Shown here piece after piece: positions 46,683 to 58,600 of a stretch of 64,000 nt of DNA (the stretch's first letter is position 1; every line of letters starts with the position of its first letter). The notes under the pieces were generated by a model. The model made no database searches, was not told the DNA's origin, and saw nothing but the letters and a program-made list of their open reading frames with translations. This DNA comes from Aquila chrysaetos chrysaetos (lineage: Eukaryota; Chordata; Aves; Accipitriformes; Accipitridae): NCBI RefSeq assembly GCF_900496995.4, contig NC_044018.1, positions 29,430,047-29,494,046 on the forward strand. Reading direction: 5' to 3'. The translations under genes and the position numbers were made by a program.

Positions 46683-49600
46683 TTAGAAGTCACTGAGGAT
46701 ACTGATGTCTGCAAACTCATTCCTGTACCGGTAAGCGTACAAACTGAGCAGGAAGGCCCATTTCAAGGAGATGAAACTCCAGACGCATGACAGGTAGTAA
46801 CTTCTGGGATCAGTCAGGGCTAGGAGAGAAAAGGATACAGATACATTTAAAAATCCATTTATCCCTCATGCAGTCTGGCCAGGAAGAACCCAACTCAGCC
46901 CCCTAGTTCCTGGGAGATTTTCAGCCTGCATCTAAAGATCTTGTTCTGCAAGCAAGACTTAATCAGTGCCTTATTCCCAGCTCTCCTGACTCAGATTGTA
47001 AAATTTCTCATCTCTGCCACAGGAGAGTACTCTGGTCACAGTCTGAAGAAGGTCATTAGTATCTCTTGAGAGGCAGATCCTCAGAGCTGTAAGGTCACCC
47101 ACTCAGCCACCCCAAACTCTCCTTGCTTAGGGCCCAAAGGATGGAGTTTGTGCGAATTCCTGGATGGCAAAAACACGTGGCTCCAGAAAACAACCTCAAC
47201 CTGCAATTCTTAATTTCTCCCACCCTACCTTACTACTACTCCCTTCTCCCCCACCATGGCAGGGAGAGAGGAAATCTGCACATCTTGGGGGAAAACAGGA
47301 AAGAAAATATACCTTCCTTCTAAAAATGCTTTTACCAATTGTTGTGACCAACATTTAATATATTAGTGCGCTTCAACCTGTACTGCAGGTCTTCAATACA
47401 GTGCTGCGATAATCACACATTAGTGAATGACATGAACAGCCTATTTTAGAGAATCTTTGCAAATTAACACCTTTCTTCTTTATCTATTATAAAACCACCT
47501 CTACTTAGGGATTACTTTGAAGTCAAGTGGGTATGGTTCTGCTTTTTGAGTGCATGTCAGTGGTCTTCATGCTTATTTTCAATGTTTAAGTTTTTTTGTT
47601 CTAGAGATGTCAACAGTTTTGAAATACACTTACATAACCTAATGAGTAAAGCAATTCCACCTCTAAGTGCAAGCTGCTTGGCCATTATTAAAAAATAAAG
47701 ATAGATTTTTTTTAAGAATACACAAAGCAATACTTACTCAGTAAAACTCACTCATTAAATGTAACAGTCCTAAACTTTCCATACATAATAACCATTGCAG
47801 ATGTGCTACTTTCCCCCAAAATTAGGGCTTTCCCTAAAATACCTCCATTTCCCTTAAAAACCTCCATTTCCCTAAAAACCCCCAAATTTTCCCAAAACCA
47901 GTTTTTCCTCATGTCTCCAAGAAAGGAGGGTGATGAAAAATATTTGGTTTTTCTTTTTACATTTGTATTTCTAACAATTGCATACGAGTATTTTCATATC
48001 CTTCCACTAGGCTGAAGCACTCGAATCTCCACAGGGAATGTGTTTAGGCTAAGCCAAGTGCTTTTGATGAGTTATGACCCCAACGCAGCTTGCCCACCAC
48101 CATGAGTATAATAACAACAGGACTCTTAGTGGCTATCAGCCCAAATGCAGCAAGCAACAAACACAGACAACTTCTAAAAAAAACAAACCCCAAACTTTCT
48201 CTCTTTGGTCTACTGCCAAGCAAATACTGGGAGTGATTACGTGAACCCTCCTTAGACAATGTTAAATATTTTATAGCAACACAGCTTTATATGCTGACTA
48301 AGTGTAGAAGGCATTTTTACCCTGCTGACTTGTGTTTGGATTTCAATATCCTCACCCACCTGTTTTATAAGTGCTGAAGAGACAACGTTTAAGAGCACTC
48401 CCTTCATTTGTCATAGAAATAAGTAAATTCCAGTTCCTATAGGAAACAATGATGGAAAACGTGGACTGCCTGCCAGCAGTCCTATAGACCATGCCTATCA
48501 AGGCAGCTATCATGCCCTAAGGGAGTGGCACTCATCGGGCAGCAGAATTACTCATGGCATCAAGCTATCACAGCAGAAAAATGAAATGCAACGGCATTCT
48601 TGCAGCCCCTCCACAAAATTGTCTTAACACTTCTCAGAAGAGATGGCAGGAGCACTTCCAGATTCACACCTCAGCTCTGCTTTGCAGGCTCTTCTGTTCC
48701 TTCACATCCCATCCCAGTAATCCCAGCATGGCTAGTCATTTCTCCCAGTTGCCTACTGCAACAAAGTACTTACACTGGTGCTTGGTGATGGCCAGAACAA
48801 GGAATGTGCAGAATCCCACCACTGAGAGAGCTGAGAAGAGGATCCCGATGAAGAGGAAGAACCTCAGCCCTTTTAACCAGGTCCTCCAGTAATCCTGCAC
48901 ATACATCACATGCGTGATTAGGGCCCAGAGCGCCAGAACACCTGCTCAATTAGACAGCAAGGGGAATCAGTTCCATGCATCACACTGCAACACAGAAAGG
49001 TGTCTAATAAATATACATCTCGTTAAACCCCATATGAAACACCAAGGAACACTAATGCTTCATGGCCATGTCCCCCCCCCAAAAAGAGAGGGGAAATATC
49101 AGAATAAACGGCTGCCTATGCAAGCATCACTCCCCAAGACCACCCCAGACCCCCTGCATTCCGCACAGGCTTTAAGATACAGATCTTGATTACAGGCTGG
49201 CACAGAAAGGACTTCATTCACTGAATGGATTCCCCTAAATAACTTGTTTGTTCTCCTGTTTGGAATAGACCCATTTAATGCATACTCAGTGCAGTTTTAT
49301 TTAATCCTCCATACAGCTTTCGTGACATTACACATAGCAAGCCAAGCACTTGGCAAAAATTAGTGCACCTTTTCACAAAGGCCAGGCAGCTCCTTTTACA
49401 TATGGAAACGATGATGAAGAGCAGCACTACATGACCACTGATTTTAGACACCTAAATCAAGATATACAGGACCTGTTCAGTACTCAGCATTTCACATCAT
49501 GTCCTTTAGCTCCAACCTATCTCTAGTTAACTTCATAAAGAGTCCATTTATACAAATCCCCTCCAAACACTTCAAGTGTTTCAAGTAAAGGGATGTAGAA

Positions 49601-52600
49601 GTTCAGCTCCCAGATGATTCGTACATACAATTCCTAGTTATGGCAAAGCATGCTCACTAAGTGTTTAAGGTGGCCTAAATCTAACTCCATGCTTTTGGGT
49701 CTGGCCCAAAACGTCTGGATTACGTAACCAGACAAATACCTGAGCACGTATAGTTTATATATATTTTTTTTAAGAACAGCCAAATTCACTATGGCTTTAA
49801 TAGGAACAGCAAAAGGCATTTCCCTAAGCTTAGGTGACTAGTCCATAACCAAGTTTCAACTCCCTTGTCAAAAGGGAAGAAACAGAAGGAAAAAAAAGGG
49901 ATGAAAGCATTCAAGTATCAGCTGTAAACAGTTTCTGACACAGGGAAAAACAATGCATCCTTCCCTAATCTTGTTCTAAAAACTGCTACCTTTTCACCAC
50001 ACTTCAGAAAAAAAAATGAGAAGAGACACCCAATACAAGAACTGTCCGTTCACATGCTTAAAGCCTGTCAAAGTTTTATAACCTGCCAGAACAAGGCTGC
50101 CTGTCATTCCCCATTATACAATCCCAACTACAAGCAACATCACCAACTCCAATTATAGCAAGCTGTTCCTCTGTTTAAGTCTCAGCGCTGAAGAGTATGA
50201 CTAAATCTCTTTAAGCCGCTAACTCAACCTATAGTTAGAGCCACTTTACAGACTTCAAACATTTGACTCATTTTGGCAAAGACCTCGGCGGCACTTCTGA
50301 AATTTGAACCTCCAGTGGTGCAACTAACTGGCTTGTATTTCTCCTTTGCTGCCACCTCCTTTCCAGATTTTATTTTAAGGGCAGCAGGGGAAAAAAAAAA
50401 TAATAATAAAAAAAAAAAATGACACCACTGCTAAAATACCAGGCTGCTTTATATGGTATCCTGCAATAACACAGACCTCCCTCTGTGGCTACTTCTCAAC
50501 ATCAAAGGAAGCGAAAACCAGCCTTGCCCGCTACAAGATAAACATTTTAATACTAAGGACAGCCACAAGTCTTGCCAGAGCTCATTTGTTATTGGATACG
50601 GTCATTATACCCAAAGCTTCCCAAGGCTTAAAAGAACGTATTATAGCACAGAGAAAAAGAACTGCGTCAAAACTCATAGATGAGCACAGTCGAGACTTGC
50701 TGTACAACCCACTGGACTCGCTTTTCAGCTCCCAGGCAGCTTTCAGCTCATTTCTAGCAGGTTTTCTGAGCTCACCGCCCACATGGACAACAGATGCACT
50801 GCAGGTGCACATCAAATGAAGCTGAATATACACAAAGTCAGTTCCAGGCTATACAGGAGAATCCTGGCAATGCTTTTTGCCTCTTCAATGTCTTGGGATG
50901 GGGCACAGAAAGTTAAAATACCTTCAGTGGTGGCCCACAAAAGAGGTGGGTGGAAAAAGGACAACCTTCAAAAAAAACCCCCCAAAACCATAAAAGTGAA
51001 AGCAAAAGCACGCAGGGTGAACTAAAAACCCAATGGTGAAGTGCTGATATCCAGGACAGATGGAGCTCACAGACTTTTTATGAGAGTGAACACAAAAGGC
51101 AGAATCAGTCCATTACTTATCTGGTTGGACCCGCTGTACCTAAGTGGTATATAAGCATATTTTCTGGCTCCAGGCAGTCAGGATTTTAATTCAGAGACTC
51201 TCGTCAAGTCAGCTACAGATATTGCTTTTCCATGTCTGATTCCACACAGGCTACCACTACGCACGCGTGCTAGAGATCACAAAGCTGGCGGAAGATATTT
51301 CGGAGCTCTGCAGATGCAGAAGACCATAATTGCGTTGGCAACGCTGTTCAAAAAGCCTGCCATGGGATTTGGTGGAAAACCCTATCACTCAGCTTGCTAA
51401 ATCACCACTTCCTCGACTTCATATTACCTTTAAGCTTGTGCTCTAGCAAGTTCAACACACATTTTTTTTAAAAAATGGGCAACTTGTGGTTTTCAGTCAG
51501 CAAAACAAGCTGCTTCCCCCTCCCAGTGCTTTCAGATGACTTGGCACAATTTATTTGAACTCCTGAGTCAAGTTGCTGGTGTTTCCGCACCAAAACTGCT
51601 GCCGATGCTCTGAAAGCTCTGCGCGGGGAGAGCAGAGGCAGCACGTGAGCTGTCACTTGATCTTGCCCCCACTGCCAGGCCTGACCCTGCACCCTCCCCT
51701 GACCCTAAAAGCTGACACAGTACTTGAAAGGAAGCTATTTGGCAAAGTGTTGTGTTCGGTTAATTCTTAACATCTAGAGTAACTGCCTCACACATGACTA
51801 AGCAAAAAAGCCTCATGACAACTTCACCACGTGCTGAAGGACCGAGTTTGGTCACACGGTCATTATAGACGGGGTATCCTTTTACAGGCAGCTCAGCCAA
51901 CATCATGTTCTTTACCACGTGAAATAGAGGGGAAAGGAGTCTCTTCCAGCTCCAGCTGCATATTTGCCTCCTCTCCCTTAGAATGCTACACCACTCAGAA
52001 CCATTGGTGAGGCTATCCAGCTTGCAGAGCGGTTGATCTTTCTTTTTTTTCCTAAAGTGGTAGAAAAGCATTCCAACACGTTAAATCAGCTCACAACACT
52101 GTCTGAAAAACATCAGCACTGGCATAAGAAATATTGGTGGCATGCATTCAGGGACAGGTAGGAGAAATGAGAACAGGACTTGCTTTTTTCAATTGCTTAA
52201 TCTGCTCATCCTGAGCTTGTGAGATCATACTTGGGCCAGCACCTGAACCTCACCAGTGCTGCTCAGAACTAGGGAACAGCCACAAAAGAAAGCAAAACCA
52301 CCATCCAGATGTCAACAAACACATGTGAATAGAAGGGGCATACCAAGTGGGATGAAGCTATGTAATAGTAGGGCATGGCAAATCCAGCTTAGAGCCTGAA
52401 TACACGAAGAAAATACAATTATTGCAGGGAATCTAATTTAAGCAGAATCTATTGCTAAATACAGTTATCACTAACCAAACGCTTAAATACAGGAAAACAC
52501 GTACCTTTTCTAAAAAGCCTTCTTTAAACTAATTGCTTATCTACATACAGCATTCAGCAGGAAAAAAAACCCACACTATTTCTAACTAACTCCAGAGGAA

Positions 52601-55600
52601 AAGTGTCCATGAATGCTGGAATGGAGCATTTGATTCATGTTTAATTCAGCTGAAATTGGCTTCAGGAAAAGAAACATCAGCTCCTATTCACCAATATACA
52701 TAAGCTAAGTGGTGAGAAGAACAAATTAGGTGTACTGATTTACAGAAAAGACTTTCATTATCACACAGAGAAACGAAAACCATACTAGTATTTTTAATTA
52801 ATGTGAAAACTCTCACTTTGCAGACCTTGAGAGCAAAAGGTTTGCAGGTTTTAAACACCAACTCATTAGCTACATGTAGGTAATACAAGAACAGCTAATT
52901 CATTCAGCTGTACAATTTCAAAAAAACAGTTTTTGAAACAGTTTTTACTGGAATAGGAAATAAAAGTTTTGCCTCATTAAAGCGTGGAATGATTAACTGT
53001 AGGGTCTTCAGGTTTTCTTTTTTACTTCAGGTGATTCCCCCAGATCCCTTCCTCCTTCTCAAATGCACTTTGCATTCAGACACAGAAGCAATACCTGAAC
53101 CTGCAGATGCAGCCCTGGAGTAGCGTTGGTGGTTGTCAGCTCCAGTTACGTCGCCTGCTCAAAATAACATCAAAAATCTTACACCCCTTTCAGAGAAACA
53201 TTTGTCTTGGTGGATTTACCCCACACATCATGGTTGGAATGACCCTAAATTGAGAGTGGCTCAGTAAGACACAATCAAGGGATTTCCGACATTGAGCAAC
53301 GGGAAAGTTACCTCTAAATCAAAAAACTAATTATCCCAAGTACACAAAGCTGCAGGAAAAGGAAACTGGCCTATCAAACAACCATGAGTACATCTGAAAC
53401 AACAGTGACAGAGGCAGGTTTTTTTAAACATAAGTTAACAGGTATTTTGACAAGATTAATTCCTATTTAAAATACAAAAACTTACAGCATACTTGGAACA
53501 AGTTTAAATAAATTCTAAAAGGCAAGTTCAAAAGCAATCCCTCAATCTGTAACCTCGTACAGAAACACACCAATATCTAAATATTTTGATAAGCCCTTTC
53601 GAAAGTTTGGCATACTTTAGCTCAAGTGAAACAAACTTTCCCTTTCTCCAAACATAAAAACAAAAACTGTGACAAACAAAGGTTTTCTCAGACCCCTGCT
53701 CATCACTGACCAATTCTTCAGTCCCAGCAAAACAAGTTGCATTGTTGACAGGGAATAACAGCACAGCTGCCTTCCCTGAGGTCAGAGCAGCCAGAGGCCA
53801 AACATGTCAGGCCACGTTTCCATGCTGTGGCAGGACACTGTGTACAACACTAATGGGCGTTACAGATTCTAGGAAAAAACAACAAATGTGCAACAGGGGC
53901 CAAAAAACCAAGCACACACATTCACACAGAAGCTATTATGCAAAGAGCATTCTTATTCCCACCTTCTGAAACTCAAAATGAATGTTGATAATGGCAGACC
54001 AAGATGATGGATGGCAAACAAAATGACAATAAAAATGAAAAACAATATTAAAAACTACTTGCATAGTTCTGGAAAATATGAAGCCTATGGTCATCAATTA
54101 GAAGACTTTCTTTCAGAGTACTTACAAAGCCTTCAGTCATTTTCTGTCTAAACAATCTTCTTTTATACGCTCTATTACCCTAGCTGGAGCATTAGAAATA
54201 CCTACTCCAAAAGGAGCCTGAGCTTTGCCAACCTAAGTTCGTTTTGCCATTTCTAAGTTTCGAAAACTTTGCTTTGTCTGGTTAACTCCCAGAAAGGGTA
54301 AAATGTTTTCTTCCGGGAGCTAAAGCCAAGCTAGCTCAGCCTCAGCTGTTTTTGGAAGAGGTTAAAAATGGGTTTTCTTGAACAGCTCTTCTGCCAAAAT
54401 AGCTGGGGATCAACACTGAAATATTTTAGGAAAACAGCTCTCAAAGGAGAGAAGTCTTTGGAGTATTCTAGTGAAAACTGGTTTTCACTTGGCAAAATTT
54501 CCCTCTGGACACGTGCAATTGAGTGCTTAATATTACAGGACGTTTGGTTCGGAGGAAAGCAGATTGGGCCGCACACGTGCAAGAAGAAAAACCTGGCGTT
54601 TCAGCTTGTTGTTCAGCACCGAGTCAGTCTGCTCAGCCATTTTCAGAAGCAGGAAACAAGATGTACAGATTTCAGACGCTCTGTGCCTGTACCATTCACA
54701 TTTAAGATGAAATCATCACATTTTCCAGCACATCAGCAGCAGTTAGGAGGGACTCATTCTCTCCTCACAACTTAACTAAATTACGATTAAGCATAAGCCA
54801 TGTGCAGTCTTTTCTGCATTTGCTTTTAGCATGCTTCCCTCCCTTTTCTCCATTCCTAAGACGATGGACTAAAGCAGTCACGAGCCAAACCTTAATCAAA
54901 CAATATGTAGTATTTTATATGCAAAGCCAAATATTTAAAAATGCTTTCCTCCATCGCTGCAATGCTTTTGGGCCATGCTATTCCAGCCCTGGATAGGGAA
55001 CAAGCCAATTTGCATAAATATGCAAGGTAGATTAGTTATCAGAGAATCACTACTTTCGTACACAACAGATACTGTGTTCAGCATAAACTAGCTTCTACTA
55101 CTTTCACTTATCAGATATTTTTAAAGTTTCAAGTGTCTGAAAAGTACATTTTGTGTTTCATCTTCTTTGCAGCTGCTTTAATATCTGGTCCACATTATAT
55201 TTGCAAAGCACAAGCTCTATATTTTGCCAGAAATATCTGAGCAGCTTGGAAACAGCCAATAAGTCTCTTTGGAGCGGAAAAAACCCCCCTCTCTTTCTAT
55301 TAAATTTAAAAAGAGAAGATACATACACAAGAACATTAAAAGCCACTCAGGAAAGGGCTGGATACATCCTGAAAACATTTAATTGCTTTCTTCTCTTTAA
55401 ACTGCCTCTGGCAGAATGAAAACAGCAGAGATGCTTAGAGATTCATGGCCTACTTAAAAAAAAAAAAAGAAAAATATTAATTTAAGACAGTGAGGGGAGA
55501 AGGTCAAACATACAAACAAGCAGTAAATTATAAAAGCCACTGTGACTAGCTCAAAATTAAATAGCAAACCACCGAGACAGCCAGTATTAACTCAGGAATG

Positions 55601-58600
55601 ACTTTCTGGGTCCTGTGATTAGTCGATTAAGTTGCTGTCCCTCAGGTTATCAGAAGCACTCAATGGGGTGTTTCTCTTTAAAAGAAGGATATGATACAGA
55701 AGGTCTGTATCTGATTTAAGATGATCCCAAAATTCCCAAGTATGCATGCCCAGAGGCATATTTAAGATTTTGAGGATTAGTGAGTTGATTTTACTAGGCA
55801 TTGTGTGTGGGGTTTATTATTATGAAAGCCAACCGGAAAGACTGGAAGGTAGTTTGCTCAGCACCTTAAATTACATGCTTCTGGTTTCATAATGAGAGGT
55901 AACTGAGGGCTCTAGTTACAGACTCATCAGTATGTGGCAATTTTCCCTCCACAGAACTTTAATACTAGAACTTGGAGTAAATAAGTATCTAAGTCTTTAT
56001 TTCAAATTATAGGAAATGTATCAGAGCAAGTGTACAAGCAGCAGTGGAGAGCAGATTTCAATGCAAAATGTAGCAGGAAAGGTTCTCTAGAAGATAAGCA
56101 AAAGATAAATAAACCGATTACAGAGAGACAGATACAGACTCCTAAAGAGACAGGAATCAGCAGGACTTCTTACAGAGAGGAAGTATATGGATAAACATCC
56201 TAAAACACAGGTCTCTGACAAACCAACGGCACATCAACAAAAGCTGCAGCAGGCTGCAATCCATCTCACCAACACAGGCAAGAGAAAAGCAATGACAAAC
56301 ACACAGGAGGTGATGAGAAAACCAGAAAGATAGTTAAAACTAGATAAACATGTACAAACACACACTCACAGAGAAGGCTGGCAGGCAAAGCCTCAGCTTA
56401 ATCAGAGGCATATTAACGAGGAACTGCTGCAAAGCTGCCTAATACACCAGCCTGAACAATTTTCTGCCCCCCACACACAATGTCAGAGCTCCCAGCCACA
56501 GCAGCCCAACCTACAACTCACTCGCAGGTGCTCAGATCGCTTTTTGAAGCTTCTGAATGAAAAAGGCACATATGGGCCAAAAACCCCCTGTTTGTGCTAA
56601 AGACACCGAACCCACCCAGCACAGCAAACGCACCTCCAGCACAGGGGTTTGATTTCACAATGACACCAGCCGCAGCAGCGCACACGCTGCACCCCAGCAC
56701 TCAAGCTGGGTCACACATTTTGGGGGAGAAGCCATCTTTCCGCATTATGTTATCCTGTGCAACATGCAGAAAGTTGCAACAGGTTTATTAGTAGACTGAA
56801 GGGCACAAAACAATGCCTGACAATTAACTTTGAAATGTCTACTTGGCGGAAAATTTCAGAAGCTCGCCCACTTCCTTTCCTGCCATTCTCTGCCAGTAGA
56901 AGTAAGTACTAGTTAGCATGTTATGATAAAAACCGGGTGATATAATGAAGCATGCCAGAAACAAACCAAGTGAACGCCCTGCTTACCTGAAACTGAAGTA
57001 TCCACAGTGTCTAAGCATAATGCAAACCACCTACACACCATGATTTTTTTTTCCAAGAACAATCTTACTTCAGCAAGTAGCCTTAGCTTCAACGCACAGA
57101 AAAAAACATAGCTTTTCTTTTTTTTTTTTTTGGCTCCTCCACAACTAAACAAGCAACACTTAGCTCTCTACCCATGCAGGCTCCAATGTGCAGGACATGA
57201 AATGTCGATTTGTAAGGCTAGAAGTGAACTGAGGGCACAACTTGACTTTAACATTTGTCTAGCAGCAGAATGAATGTAAAAGGTCCTCCCCATACACAAG
57301 GGGTTTTATTCCCAACTCCTTTCTGACCCCTCCGTCGCAGGGATAACAACGTTTGTGAGACAGCTCACTGAATATGCTCAGTTCAGGGGTGGCAGCCTAA
57401 AATAAAGTATCATCTCAAATGTCTGGAGCACACTTCACCTATTGAGACATTGAGGGGGTAGAAAAGCAAAGCAGAAGGGCAGGAAAAAGCAGCCATGAAT
57501 TTAAGATGACAGGAACCCCTTAAATCAGCTTTATCTCACACCAGAACACACATTTCTTAATCTTTTTCTGAGGCTTTGTGATCCTACTGTGACTCTACCT
57601 ATATACATTTCAACAGATGTTTGAGAGCACACAAATTCAGAGTCCAACCTAACAAATGACCTTTTTTTTTTTTTTTTAATTTTGTTTCTTGCTTACCTTG
57701 CTCCTCATTACCTTAACTAGCTTGAATTACCTGGTAATTAACCAGCACACAAACCTCCTTCTTCTGGCAGACAATAATCTAAATAACTTCAGCACAGAAA
57801 GTACAGGATGGCTTCTCTCTCTGCTTTCTCACCAACCTCCTTCTAGAATGCAGACTTCCAAAATTCCTCTGTGAACACAAAGACAGCACGTGCATGCAGC
57901 ATAAAATATTACTTGTTATTTTCTTGTGCATTTCTGGGTTACAGCACTCCACTTTCCTTGTGCCACCTAGTAAAGCGAGGTGTTGGAAGGTTCTCTGCTT
58001 AATTCCAATTCCAGCTGGAATTCATGCTTTTTGGAGGGAGAGGAAGCAGAGAGACAACCACAAACCCTACACCTCACAGCTGCGACAGCACAGCAAATAC
58101 CAAGAGGTACACCGAGCACTGGGTGTTGCTCACGCAGCAGAAGTAAGCCAGATTCTTTACAAGTTTAACTTCACTTTCTATTCTTCCTCCAGGTACTCGG
58201 CCAGAGAAAGCCATGAGTTGCTGAGCTGACAAACCAAGAGAGGACAATGTTCTGCTCCAATCCAATAATTAACTAAGGTCCACAACCGACGTAGGCATCT
58301 GAATCTCACTGATTCCAGTGGACATTAAGATGCAGTTTACAGCTTCTGGCCTGTATGACAAGTAGCCCAAACACCTGTTTCAGAGCACCTGGCACAAATG
58401 CTTACAGGGGGTATAAATGTCAGGAGGCTGGGGGTTTTCTTTCCTGAAAATACAGAGCACACAAACACAGGTTGCCAGACCAAAATTTTACTAGGAAAGT
58501 CAACAAAGCTTTCAACTATAACTTTGAAATAAAATCCTCTTTTCTGTAACAATGCTGGCTAGCCTGTGGATGTGGATATACCTACTCTGATGGCCACACA

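Noticed and set aside
48942-48944. Alternative acceptor three bases upstream of SLC48A1 exon 2 (GAGCAG)
   Set aside because: It would add one residue; the second AG reproduces the Gly-Val junction of the human protein exactly.
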